A DNA stretch of 32,532 nt from Cyanobacteria bacterium UBA11153 (GCA_003511885.1 DOIX01000021.1:14008-46539); one strand, 5' to 3'; counted from the first letter of the stretch, positions 14,664-22,373 are shown. A program made the numbers and translations. Notes: generated from the letters alone by a model not told the origin.

Positions 14664-16097
14664 ATGCCAACTCGACCTTATTTATTTTATGCTTTGACTA
14701 ATAGTGTTTGCTCGAAATGTTTGGTTAAGGTGGAGGCGAAGGTTATTTTTAGAGACGATTGCGTTTATTTGGTGAAACATTGTCCGAGTCATGGGAATGA
14801 GGAAGTACTGATTGCTGATGATATTGAGTATTATAAGAGGTGTCTGGAATTTATTAAGCCGGGGGATATGCCGCTGAAGTTTAATACGCCGATTAAGTAT
14901 GGTTGTCCATTCGATTGCGGACTTTGCTCGGATCACGAACAACATAGTTGTCTTACTTTAATTGAAGTTACGGATCGTTGCAATCTTTCTTGTCCTATTT
15001 GTTATGCGGATTCGGGTTTGGAGGAATTTTCGGCTGGTGGAAATCAACCTCGCAGGCATAGAAGTTTGGCGGAAATTGAAGGGATGTTAGATGCGGTGGT
15101 GGCTAATGAAGGGGAACCGCAAATTATTCAGTTGAGTGGAGGGGAGCCAACTATTCATCCGGAATTCTTTGCCATTATGGATTTGGTGAAGAGTAAGCCA
15201 ATTAAGCATTTAATGATTAATACTAATGGGGTGAGGATTGCGAAAGATAAAGGATTTTGCCATCGCCTCAGTCAGTATAAGCCAGGAATTGAAATTTATT
15301 TGCAGTTTGATAGCTTTGAAGTGGCAGCACTTCAGGAGTTGCGGGGGGCGGATTTACGGGAAGTGCGGAAGGGCGCGATCGCAAATCTGAACGAGTATAA
15401 TATTTCTACTACCCTAGTGGTTACCCTGAAAAAGGGTTTAAATGATGGGGAAATCGGTAAAATTATCGATTACGGGTTACAGCAGAAATCGGTGCGCGGT
15501 GTCACTTTTCAACCCATTCAAGCAGCGGGGCGTTTAACTGGATTTGAGGCAAAACGGAATCGATATACTCTCACCGAAGTCCGCAGAGCCATTTTACAGC
15601 AAAGTCCTCACTTTAAACCAGAAGATATTTTACCTGTTCCCTGCCATCCCGATTGTTTAGCGATGGGTTATGCCCTCAAGTTAAATGGTAAAGTAATCCC
15701 TTTAACTGGATTAATCGATCCTAGCAAATTTGTCGATATCGTGCCCAATAGCGTTCTTTACGAGCAAAATGAAGAACTAAAACGCCATATTTTCGATCTA
15801 TTTTCTACCAGTCATTCTCCCATGTCTTCTGCTACTTCATTAAAACAATTACTCTGTTGTTTGCCGATGCTACCAGTACCCGAAGGGATTAATTATGAAA
15901 ATGTATTTCGCGTGATGATTGTGCAATTCCTAGACGCTTATAATTTTGATGTTCGCTCCGTCAAAAGATCCTGTATTCACATTGTCCATCCCGATGGCAG
16001 AATTATTCCTTTTGATACCTTTAATATGTTTTATCGAGAGGGTAGTGCTGGATATGATTTATTATCTAAACTTCAGAAAAATACACCAAATATATAG
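14664..16097 (+). CDS. Radical SAM enzyme of the tetraether lipid synthase (Tes/MJ0619) type
   Basis: The 477-residue protein has two CX3CX2C motifs: Cys81/85/88 in YGCPFDCGLCSDH and Cys106/110/113 in EVTDRCNLSCPICYA. The second is the SAM-cleaving cluster; the first, with N-terminal VCSKC (Cys16, Cys19), probably binds auxiliary iron-sulphur or metal centres. This layout, the SGGEPTIHPE SAM-binding motif and the C-terminal CIHIVHPDGRIIPFDTFN are those of the MJ0619/Tes family, where archaeal members join lipid tails by C-C coupling. Cyanobacteria make no archaeal lipids, so the substrate must differ. As I recall the family, its PFC-x-YN motif has Asp in place of Cys here, a possible loss of a ligand. 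It stands alone with no lipid genes nearby. Family fairly sure, reaction unknown. Confidence 0.8.
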   Translation: MPTRPYLFYALTNSVCSKCLVKVEAKVIFRDDCVYLVKHCPSHGNEEVLIADDIEYYKRCLEFIKPGDMPLKFNTPIKYGCPFDCGLCSDHEQHSCLTLIEVTDRCNLSCPICYADSGLEEFSAGGNQPRRHRSLAEIEGMLDAVVANEGEPQIIQLSGGEPTIHPEFFAIMDLVKSKPIKHLMINTNGVRIAKDKGFCHRLSQYKPGIEIYLQFDSFEVAALQELRGADLREVRKGAIANLNEYNISTTLVVTLKKGLNDGEIGKIIDYGLQQKSVRGVTFQPIQAAGRLTGFEAKRNRYTLTEVRRAILQQSPHFKPEDILPVPCHPDCLAMGYALKLNGKVIPLTGLIDPSKFVDIVPNSVLYEQNEELKRHIFDLFSTSHSPMSSATSLKQLLCCLPMLPVPEGINYENVFRVMIVQFLDAYNFDVRSVKRSCIHIVHPDGRIIPFDTFNMFYREGSAGYDLLSKLQKNTPNI

Positions 16098-16174
16098 CAA
16101 CCGCCAGGGCGGTTAAGACATTCTCAATTCCTCAAACCCTGGATTAGACAGCCCCTAGTCCCTAGCTATAAATT

Positions 16175-16435
16175 ATGTTACCCAGCAATGAGAATGAGTG
16201 GCAAGATATTATCTTAGGAACATTACAAGTATTGTTCTGGAATATTTTTATCATGCTTTTCGGAATTACAATTCCTATCATCGGTATAGTGCAGTTTTTA
16301 TATGTTATTCCTCTGGCAATTCACCTGAAGCGCAAAGAAAAGATAGGGATCGTGAAAGGTGTTATTATTGGTGCAATAATCACCATTTTATTGAATGGAG
16401 GTTGTTGGTTATGGATGCTTGGCTATTTTAACTAG
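16175..16435 (+). CDS. Small two-helix membrane protein, paralogue 1 of 3
   Basis: The 86-residue protein has hydrophobic segments at about 12-50 and 61-80, joined by a basic loop (HLKRKEKIGIVKG). The block IVQFLYVIPLAIHL...GVIIGAIITILLNGGCWL is shared with the next two genes. Function is unknown. The N-terminus (MLPSNENEWQ) differs from the other two. A MITE-like element separates it from paralogue 2. Confidence 0.65.
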   Translation: MLPSNENEWQDIILGTLQVLFWNIFIMLFGITIPIIGIVQFLYVIPLAIHLKRKEKIGIVKGVIIGAIITILLNGGCWLWMLGYFN

Positions 16436-16441
16436 CTCTAG

Positions 16442-16589
16442 TAACCCAAGTTGCTAGTTACAAAGTTAGATCTTTTCAATCCCCCTAAATCCCCCTTAAT
16501 AAGGGGGACTTTGAAGGCATATTCCCCCTTTGACAAGGTTGGATGGGGGGGATCTAACCATCAATATTTGTAACTAGCAACTTACGTTA
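16442..16589. mobile_element. MITE-like palindromic element with 23-base inverted ends
   Basis: Terminal arms at 16442-16464 and 16567-16589 match at 21 of 23 positions (core AAGTTGCTAGTTACAAA). The interior holds an inner palindrome of C-runs and G-runs (CCCCCTAAATCCCCCTT and AAGGGGGACTTTG) that recurs at 21201-21310, at 26231-26368 and inside a gene at 18025-18060. There is no coding capacity. It lies between paralogues 1 and 2. Confidence 0.7.
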
Positions 16590-16641
16590 GTATCTATCAT
16601 CCACTCAGACAATGCTATTAGCAATATTAAGAGATAAAACA

Positions 16642-16941
16642 ATGAATGAATTGGGTAAAATATTCTTAGGTGTGTTGTTACTGACAGGATGCCATATATT
16701 GATCCTGACGATATTAGGAGCAATTGCATCAGCAGCAACAGGGAACTACAATATCGGTATTATATACTTATATGCACTATTAGGAATTGGCATAGCTCAA
16801 CTCATCTATGTAATTCCCCTCATAATTTGGCTGAGGTGGAAGCGAAAATGGGGCATAATGAAAGGAGTAATTATCGGGGCGGTAATCACAGCTTTGCTAA
16901 ATGGGGGTTGCTGGTTATTGCTGAGTAATTTTTATCGCTAA
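16642..16941 (+). CDS. Small membrane protein, paralogue 2 of 3
   Basis: I start at ATG 16642 rather than 16612 because the resulting MNELGKIFLGVLLLTG aligns with MNEVIQVFLGILIVAV of paralogue 3. Both starts share the upstream word AAAACA. The 99-residue protein has hydrophobic segments at about 8-30, 40-60 and 75-95 and the shared block AQLIYVIPLIIWLRWKRKWG, GVIIGAVITALLNGGCWLL. Its stop codon overlaps a duplicated piece of the neighbouring LpxB-related gene, showing that it arose with paralogue 3 by tandem duplication. Function is unknown. Confidence 0.65.
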   Translation: MNELGKIFLGVLLLTGCHILILTILGAIASAATGNYNIGIIYLYALLGIGIAQLIYVIPLIIWLRWKRKWGIMKGVIIGAVITALLNGGCWLLLSNFYR

Positions 16942-16997
16942 ACTAGTTCCTCACACACTAATTGCGCTAACTTTTGCGCTGCACCGGGTTTACCTCG
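16938..16997 (-). pseudogene. Duplicated 3' end of the LpxB-related gene
   Basis: These 60 bases match 17425-17484, the 3' end of the LpxB-related gene including its stop, at 58 of 60 positions. Homology ends abruptly after 16997. The offset (487 bases) nearly equals that between the ATGs of paralogues 2 and 3 (483 bases), so one event duplicated the small gene together with the end of its neighbour. Confidence 0.9.
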
Positions 16998-17124
16998 AAC
17001 GATTAAGATCAGATATAGCTGGGCGCGAGTCGTGTATCTACAGTAAAATTGTTCTGGTAGCTTGCCAATCTAGCATCCATGTTCTAATGTATAACTATAC
17101 CAGCATAAAGTTTTCATTAAAACA

Positions 17125-17412
17125 ATGAATGAAGTTATTCAAGTATTTTTAGGTATTTTGATAGTGGCAGTACTCCATCTATTGATATTTACTATCTTAG
17201 GAAAACTGGTATTCGGAGGAATTTCAACAGCAAACTATGGTTTTGGGATTATATATTTATTTGCAGTATTGGGAATTGGCATAGTTCAACTCATCTATGT
17301 TCTTCCCCTCATAGCTTGGCTGAAGCGACAACAACAATGGGGATTAATGAGAGGAGTGATGATCGGTGCAATACTAACAGCGTTACTAAATGCAGTTTGC
17401 TACTTATTGTAA
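17125..17412 (+). CDS. Small membrane protein, paralogue 3 of 3
   Basis: The 95-residue protein has hydrophobic segments at about 6-30, 36-60 and 72-95 and the shared core (VQLIYVLPLIAWLKRQQQWG, then GVMIGAILTALLNAVCYLL). The final Cys of the LLN-x-x-C motif is kept in all three paralogues. It ends 12 bases before the convergent LpxB-related gene. The family is unknown to me. It is small, basic in the loop and likely an inner-membrane protein. Confidence 0.65.
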   Translation: MNEVIQVFLGILIVAVLHLLIFTILGKLVFGGISTANYGFGIIYLFAVLGIGIVQLIYVLPLIAWLKRQQQWGLMRGVMIGAILTALLNAVCYLL

Positions 17413-17424
17413 TAAGATGTTTCC

Positions 17425-19026
17425 CTAAACTAGTTCCTCGCACACTAATTGGGCTAACTTTTGCGCTGCACCGGGTTTACCTCGTACCCCACGCAAACGC
17501 GATCGCATTTTTGCTAATTTCTCTGGATTATCCAGATAATCCAGAACCAATTTTGCCACATCCTCCGGCTGAAGTTTACCCACTAATTCTGGTACAATTT
17601 CCGACTTTGCCCAAATATTAGGCCATGCAAATAAACCTCCCTTTCGCAAAACTTTCTGGAAAACAAACCAGTTAATTAACTTAGCAAAAATAGACCCCAC
17701 TCCTGGCAAATTTGCCAATAATCCAGGCAAACCATCCCAACTCCGCATCGCATCCAATTGATTAGTCGGAAGTAAAATAATCATCGGTATTCCTAATGAA
17801 CCTAATTCAGCAGTATTTGCCCCTACTGTAGTCAAGCATATTTGGCATTGAGATAAAAGATGATAAGCCGGAAACTCTTGCCAAAGTTCAACAAATAAAC
17901 CCTTACTTGTCTTGATAAATGGTTTTTGGTAATTGGATGAATCGCCAATTTTTAAAGATGAATTAACAGGAGTAGTGAGAGGAGCCTGTTTTGGCAAAGA
18001 TACTGGGAAGTCGCCACAATTTTCACCCCCCCAACCCCCCTTATTAAAGGGGGGAGCAAGAAGATAATCTCGGTTTTTGCTAAATTGGGATGCTCCCGAA
18101 GTAGTTTCTGGTTTGCTCGATCCGAGCTTATCTGTATTTTCTGCTATAATTAGTTCAGCACTTGCCCAGCCAAATTTGTTAATTAGTGGATTTTGTTGCG
18201 GATTAGCAAAAGATACCAAAGTTTCCAAATCTAAAGTTGGTGCAACCGGAATAGCAAAGCGAATTTCGGGTTTAGCTGCGCTAATATATTCTGCGATTGC
18301 TAAAGTTAAAGGTAATCCCTGTGTTAGTTTAGCAGCTTTAGATCCGGGAAATAAGGCAATTAAGTCTGGTAATGGATGGGTAGGCGATTTAGTAGCGGAT
18401 GGGTTATCGGTGGGAGGTGAAGTTTCTGGAGAAATAGAAAGATTTTCAGCAATTGGTAAACTATCGCCACCAACCGATAACCCATCCGCTATCTCACGAT
18501 TAACATTGCCACCAACAGACAAACCATCCCCAGGTAAATCCGACATTAAATCTCCCACAACAGTAAACTTATCAGCATACTTTTGGGGCACGCGAGCCAT
18601 AGTTTCAGCCTTCATCACCCCAAAAGAATCGATTAAAGAATGCCACCTGGCTTCCCATTCCCCATAAACAACAGTACGATAACCTAAACGCTTACCAATA
18701 ACAACAGTAAAAAATTGATCTCCACCCAAGAAAACCACCACACCTTTAGCTCGCCAATCCCAATTTTGGGCAGTTTTACCCCATAGCAAAAACGACCAAA
18801 AATACTCTGGACTTTGCACTCTATCTACCTCAGAATAGGAAAGTGCGATTGCAGCTTCTTTACCAGTAGCATTAGGGCATGGGGATAAGATAACGGAAAT
18901 TCTGATTAAATCTGAATCATTGCCTAATTGTTGCCTCAAGGCTTTGACTACAGGCAGTACCCAGGTAGTTACTTCTCCCGGGCCGTTAGATAGAATTATG
19001 ATATCAATTGGATCTCTTAATGGCAC
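17425..19026 (-). CDS. LpxB-related glycosyltransferase-like protein with two repeat-derived insertions
   Basis: The 533-residue protein starts at ATG 19026 and matches the cyanobacterial 'lipid-A-disaccharide synthase-related' family. The N-terminal half has ILSNGPGEVTTWVLPVVKAL, VVFLGGDQFF and TVVGDLMSD; the C-terminal half has ALFPGSKAAKL, CLTTVGANTAELGSLGIP and a final GKPGAAQKLAQLV. It is about 100 residues longer than I expect. The excess is in two low-complexity inserts: residues about 166-219 (repeats of DGLSVGG, then SPPTDNPSA) and about 299-377 (containing LLAPPFNKGGWGGE). Both are encoded by palindromic repeats. Whether it still works is unclear, but the frame is intact and the core motifs flank the inserts. 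The role is probably in glycolipid metabolism, by family only. Confidence 0.8.
   Translation of the reverse strand: MPLRDPIDIIILSNGPGEVTTWVLPVVKALRQQLGNDSDLIRISVILSPCPNATGKEAAIALSYSEVDRVQSPEYFWSFLLWGKTAQNWDWRAKGVVVFLGGDQFFTVVIGKRLGYRTVVYGEWEARWHSLIDSFGVMKAETMARVPQKYADKFTVVGDLMSDLPGDGLSVGGNVNREIADGLSVGGDSLPIAENLSISPETSPPTDNPSATKSPTHPLPDLIALFPGSKAAKLTQGLPLTLAIAEYISAAKPEIRFAIPVAPTLDLETLVSFANPQQNPLINKFGWASAELIIAENTDKLGSSKPETTSGASQFSKNRDYLLAPPFNKGGWGGENCGDFPVSLPKQAPLTTPVNSSLKIGDSSNYQKPFIKTSKGLFVELWQEFPAYHLLSQCQICLTTVGANTAELGSLGIPMIILLPTNQLDAMRSWDGLPGLLANLPGVGSIFAKLINWFVFQKVLRKGGLFAWPNIWAKSEIVPELVGKLQPEDVAKLVLDYLDNPEKLAKMRSRLRGVRGKPGAAQKLAQLVCEELV
18025..18060. repeat. C/G-run palindrome inside the LpxB-related gene
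   Basis: Arms CCCCCC at 18035-18040 and GGGGGG at 18049-18054 flank TTATTAAA. The same family lies between genes at 16480-16560, 21201-21310 and 26231-26368. Here it is translated in frame as part of APPFNKGGWGG. Confidence 0.85.
18393..18491. repeat. Inverted repeat inside the LpxB-related gene
   Basis: Perfect 19-base arms at 18393-18411 and 18473-18491 (TAGCGGATGGGTTATCGGT and its complement) lie in the first insert. A weaker third copy follows at about 18512-18533. Together they encode the repeated DGLSVGG-type peptides. Confidence 0.85.
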
Positions 19027-19341
19027 GATTAGGTTTCCTTAATTATGTTTCTTTTTAAGGCAGAGGTAAGCCAAGGTTACCACAGAGGTAGACTGAGGTT
19101 TAAGCATAAAATATGAGCAATTAGCAATTAGCAATTAGCACTAGATGGAAAAATTTAATTATCTGACGGTACACTAAGTAGCGGGTGTTACAAAATCATG
19201 ACATTAGCTTTGTTAACCTGAAAGGCAAAGCCTAAAAGTAAGTAGGTTCGCCATGGCAACATTACTGCAACTGCGTATTAAAATCGCCCTTCTTCATTCT
19301 AGCTTCCCCATTCCCTACTCCCTATTTTCCCAGGAGGTGCC
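19027..19341. other. Intergenic region between divergent genes, rich in small repeats
   Basis: This 315-base gap holds a degenerate GCAGAGGTA-type repeat (about 19060-19100) and a heptamer repeat at 19116-19140, followed by unique sequence that must carry the response-regulator promoter. A 36-codon frame from ATG 19253 shows no coding character and was not called. Confidence 0.5.
19116..19140. repeat. Heptanucleotide repeat (AGCAATT), three and a half units
   Basis: AGCAATT is repeated three times and followed by AGCA. The same heptamer occurs at 26410-26427. Confidence 0.8.
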
Positions 19342-20106
19342 ATGGCTTCAGTTCATATTTTAATTATCGAGGGTAACCCTCACTTGCGATCGCTACTAGG
19401 CTGGCACTTACAACAGGCAGGCTATGGGGTATATCAAGCAGCCTCACTTCAGCAAGCCAGAGATATCATCTACCATCGTCAGCCCACACTGATTATTCTC
19501 GACTCCGACTTACCCGATGGGGATGGCGTAGAATTTTGTGCCGGGATTAGCCAGCAACAACAATCGCCCATCCTCATGTTATCAGCCCGCGATCGCGAAA
19601 CTGATATTGTCAGAGGTTTGAAAGCTGGCGCTGACGATTATCTAAAAAAACCCTTTGGAATGCAAGAATTTCTCGCACGGGTTGAGGCACTACTTCGTCG
19701 CCTCCGCATCAGTGCTGCTCCCATGATACTGGAATACGGCGACCTCAAAATCGATCTAGTTCAGCGTCGGGTATGTTTTAAAGGTGAATTTATTGAGCTA
19801 ACCCCTCAAGAATTTAGCTTACTTTATGTTTTAGCACAAGCCGAAGGATTACCATTAACTCGTTCCGAATTACTCCGTCGCGCTTGGCCAGATGCTATCG
19901 ATAATCCCCGTACTATTGATACCCATGTCCTCTCTCTCCGCAAAAAAATTGAAAAAGATCCCCGACAACCAAACTTAATTCAAACTGTTCGCAATGTCGG
20001 CTATCGCTTTAATCCAGATATCCTGCAAAGAGAGCAATTTACAACAAAAAATCTCGCCAATCGTAACAATAATTCTCAGTTACTCTCAGTAGGAGCTAGA
20101 AATTAG
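19342..20106 (+). CDS. OmpR/PhoB-type response regulator with atypical acidic pocket
   Basis: The 254-residue protein starts at ATG 19342, with a strong AGGAGG just upstream. Receiver domain, residues 5-118: the phosphoacceptor is Asp54 in LIILDSDLPDGDG, with Ser81 and Lys103 (YLKKPF) in the expected places. The acidic pair that binds Mg is Glu10-Gly11, so one acid is missing. The C-terminal winged helix (residues about 128-230; LTPQEFSLLYVLAQAEG, PRTIDTHVLSLRKKIEK, VGYRFNPD) is of OmpR type. The missing acid may weaken phosphorylation, as reported for NblR-like atypical regulators. No kinase is adjacent, and a Ser/Asn-rich tail follows residue 231. The target genes are unknown. Confidence 0.9.
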   Translation: MASVHILIIEGNPHLRSLLGWHLQQAGYGVYQAASLQQARDIIYHRQPTLIILDSDLPDGDGVEFCAGISQQQQSPILMLSARDRETDIVRGLKAGADDYLKKPFGMQEFLARVEALLRRLRISAAPMILEYGDLKIDLVQRRVCFKGEFIELTPQEFSLLYVLAQAEGLPLTRSELLRRAWPDAIDNPRTIDTHVLSLRKKIEKDPRQPNLIQTVRNVGYRFNPDILQREQFTTKNLANRNNNSQLLSVGARN

Positions 20107-20113
20107 TTATAGC

Positions 20114-20155
20114 AGTTGACAGTTGATAGTTGATAATTGACAATTGTCAATTGTC
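20114..20155. repeat. Heptanucleotide repeat (AGTTGAC/AATTGAC), six units
   Basis: Six gapless seven-base units (AGTTGAC, AGTTGAT twice, AATTGAC, AATTGTC twice) lie just after the response-regulator stop. Confidence 0.8.
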
Positions 20156-20220
20156 CCTCCCTATAACAAACAACAATAGAGATCTCCAAAATATAATTTT
20201 GAGATCTTTCATCTATGTAG

Positions 20221-20285
20221 GGGTGAAGCATTTGGGCGACAATTTATGTCGAAAACCCTAGATATACAGTCCAAATGCTTCCCCT
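20221..20285. repeat. GAAGCATT palindromic element, copy 1
   Basis: The left arm GGGTGAAGCATTTGG (20221-20235) pairs with CCAAATGCTTCCCCT (20271-20285), with two mismatches. The same family occurs at 30556-30620 and 31374-31439, and as a half at 31298. Confidence 0.8.
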
Positions 20286-20342
20286 CCCCCTGGATCTCTA
20301 AACACACTCTATGCGATAATTTATTTGTTGGAGATGTCAAAT

Positions 20343-21131
20343 TCAAAACCAGTCTTGAGAAGCTTGAGATTTAGCCTCAACCAACCTTTCTCGCAGCTCT
20401 TGCCAATCCATCTGACTCGCCGAAATATCCTCAAGCAACCGCCCCTGCTGCAAATATAATACCCTGTGACAAAACCTTTCAGCCATATCAAGCTGATGAT
20501 TAACCATGAAAATAGTCATCCGATTATTTTCCGCCAAATCAACCAAAACATTAAGAATATGAATAGCTGTACCAGCATCAAGAGCAGATGTTGGCTCATC
20601 AAGTAATAATACTTTAGGTTCCATAACTAAGCCACGCGCAATCGCAACTAATTGCCGTTGCCCCACAGAAAGCTGCAATTCCAGTCTCTCCAACCATTCA
20701 CCAGGAATATGACAAACTTCCCTAATTCTTTCCACCCGTTGCGCTATGACATTTTTGGGTAACTTCTGCAAAACTAAAGGATAAGCCAAAGCCTCCTGCA
20801 CCGTCATCCCCAATAATTTAGCTTCCTGAAGCACCAACACCACTTGCCGTCGCCAATCTAAAACCGGAATTTTCCGATAATCTCGATCCTCAAAATAAAC
20901 CATACCACCAGTCGGTTCCGCCAATCGATTTAACAATCGCAACAGAGAAGTTTTTCCAGCACCAGATGGCCCAATTATACCAATACGTTCCCCTCTATTC
21001 ACCGCCAAAGAAATACCCGTTAATATCGGGATTCCCTGAAGTGCCCCCTTTCCCTCAGTCACAAGACTCACATCTTTTAACTCAAGTTGATGCGAATGAA
21101 TTTCCGAATCTAATCCTTCTTCAAAATTCAA
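20343..21131 (-). CDS. ABC transporter ATP-binding protein, FetA/YbbL-like
   Basis: The 262-residue protein has a complete ABC ATPase core: Walker A GPSGAGKTS (residues 54-62), Q-loop Gln102, signature LSVGQ (154-158), Walker B LLLDEP (175-180), D-loop SALD and switch His212. The short, two-domain form with LSVGQRQLVAIARGL resembles the YbbL/FetA ATPases that pair with a YbbM/FetB permease, linked to metal handling or export. No permease gene lies next to it, so the substrate is uncertain. Its leader carries an ACGCAGAGG-type repeat at 21134-21172. Confidence 0.85.
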   Translation of the reverse strand: MNFEEGLDSEIHSHQLELKDVSLVTEGKGALQGIPILTGISLAVNRGERIGIIGPSGAGKTSLLRLLNRLAEPTGGMVYFEDRDYRKIPVLDWRRQVVLVLQEAKLLGMTVQEALAYPLVLQKLPKNVIAQRVERIREVCHIPGEWLERLELQLSVGQRQLVAIARGLVMEPKVLLLDEPTSALDAGTAIHILNVLVDLAENNRMTIFMVNHQLDMAERFCHRVLYLQQGRLLEDISASQMDWQELRERLVEAKSQASQDWF

Positions 21132-21133
21132 AA

Positions 21134-21172
21134 CTTTGCGTCCTTTGCGCTCTGCCTTTGCGCTCTTTGCGT
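21134..21172. repeat. ACGCAGAGG-type repeat, copy 2 (opposite strand)
   Basis: The minus strand reads as imperfect units of GCGCAAAG and CGCAAAGG. The run sits directly upstream of the ABC ATPase start and is related to the copies at 14550 and 30453. Confidence 0.5.
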
Positions 21173-21200
21173 TAAAAAAAAATATCTGATGAATTACAGA

Positions 21201-21310
21201 GAGATCCCCCTAAATCCCCCTGAAAAAGGGGGACTTTGACTATTCCCCCCTGAAAAAATCGGACTTTGACTATTCCCCCCTTTTGAAGGGGGGCTAGGGG
21301 GGATCGATCT
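21201..21310. repeat. C/G-run palindromic repeat with internal direct repeat
   Basis: GATCCCCCTAAATCCCCC at the left and GGGGGGCTAGGGGGGATC at the right are complementary ends. Inside, GGACTTTGACTATTCCCCCC is repeated twice about 30 bases apart. It is the same family as the interior of the element at 16442-16589. Confidence 0.75.
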
Positions 21311-21343
21311 TTGATGCTAGATAATGCGTAAATTATAACCATA

Positions 21344-21913
21344 TTAAGCAACCAAACCCAAACTCATTGCCGTCAAAATAGTCCACCCATCAACAAGCAA
21401 CAACAGCAAAGTAAAACCTAACAAAATCAGATACATCCAAGGCTGAGACAAAGGACGAATATCACCAGTATCAATTCCCGTATAATTTTCGATCAATTTC
21501 ACCAACCGAGCAAAACCCACCACCCGCATTGGCAACAAATAAGCTTGTGGGGAAGATTTACTCACAAAATAATACACCAATCCCCCTTGACCAGTAGTAC
21601 GCATTTTCAAATCCTGCACCTCCGCCCAAGCCAAAAACCACCCTTTGCGGAAGAAAGAAGGAAACCAACGGGGATAAGCCACCTGAATTTTTTCCTCATC
21701 CACAATTACCCTTTCGCTTAACGCACCCCAAAGGGCAAATAAGCCCAAACCCAATCCCACCCATAGCACCTGTGACGGTATCGGTGCGGCAGCAGCTTCC
21801 GCTAAAAAGGGTAAAGGAATAGTCAGCGCCAGATAGAAGGCGAGTAAGGTGATGCGAATCAAGGGGGAAATGCGAAAGATACAAGAATTAGATGGCTGAG
21901 ATTGCGATCGCAT
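21344..21913 (-). CDS. Conserved membrane protein, possible PH-like central domain
   Basis: The 189-residue protein has hydrophobic segments at about 17-38, 46-62 and 158-185. The soluble middle (residues 65-145: VIVDEEKIQVAYPRWFPSFF, then AEVQDLKMRTTGQGGLVYYF) looks like the strands of a PH-like barrel between membrane helices. I do not recognise a named family. The start codon lies inside a HIP1 octamer (GCGATCGCATG on the plus strand). It is on the same strand as the ABC ATPase but 212 bases upstream, with a repeat between, so an operon is not certain. Confidence 0.7.
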   Translation of the reverse strand: MRSQSQPSNSCIFRISPLIRITLLAFYLALTIPLPFLAEAAAAPIPSQVLWVGLGLGLFALWGALSERVIVDEEKIQVAYPRWFPSFFRKGWFLAWAEVQDLKMRTTGQGGLVYYFVSKSSPQAYLLPMRVVGFARLVKLIENYTGIDTGDIRPLSQPWMYLILLGFTLLLLLVDGWTILTAMSLGLVA

Positions 21914-22043
21914 GTTTATGTTTTGTAACAGTTAAGATCTTTCTCTATTATGTCTCAGCTTTACATTCTTTGACATTCTCATTGATTAAATTGTGCTAAA
22001 CTTAAAGTTGTTAGGCTTTAATATAAATATAAGGGGAGGCTGT

Positions 22044-22286
22044 ATGTTAGTACTGCACAAACCGACTGGCGCGTTGGTAGAAGTCCTGACGCTGGAAAGC
22101 CTTTATAATCCGTGCATGATGGAGATTATGGGTCAATTGCAGGCAGGAGAAGAAATGCAAGATCCCGAATCTTTCCCCAAATCGGATTTAGTATTTCCCT
22201 CTGGTGAATCTCTGCCTCGTTGCTGGTTAGATTCTCACTATCGCGAACATAATCTTAACAAAATGGATTTAGCGATCGCAGTTTAA
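22044..22286 (+). CDS. Small conserved cyanobacterial protein of unknown function
   Basis: I start at ATG 22044 because AAGGGGAGG (22031-22039) stands just before it. An upstream in-frame Met at 21993 lacks a ribosome site and adds an unlikely 17 residues. The 80-residue soluble protein begins MLVLHKPTGALVEVLTLESL and ends with the codons of a HIP1 octamer (AIAV). It has a compact sequence with DLVFPSGESLPRCWLDSHYR. No family function is known to me. A strong hairpin lies directly after it. Confidence 0.75.
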   Translation: MLVLHKPTGALVEVLTLESLYNPCMMEIMGQLQAGEEMQDPESFPKSDLVFPSGESLPRCWLDSHYREHNLNKMDLAIAV

Positions 22287-22340
22287 AGAATTATGTCCAG
22301 TAGGGTGTGTGCGTGGGAGCATCCTACTGGACATAATTCT
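22287..22340. terminator. Perfect 18-base hairpin between convergent genes, probable bidirectional terminator
   Basis: Arms at 22287-22304 and 22323-22340 (AGAATTATGTCCAGTAGG and its exact complement) enclose an 18-base loop. A T/C-rich run follows on the plus strand. It lies between a plus-strand stop and a minus-strand stop. Confidence 0.75.
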
Positions 22341-22373
22341 TTTCTCTTCCTTCGTGTCTTGGTGTCTTTGTGG

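Noticed and set aside
18077..18667. 196-residue plus-strand ORF inside the LpxB-related gene
   Set aside because: It is the antisense shadow of the insert-rich part of that gene; its Pro/Ser-rich character reflects the repeats.
19253..19363. 36-codon frame before the response regulator
   Set aside because: There is no coding character or ribosome site, and it overlaps the regulator start.
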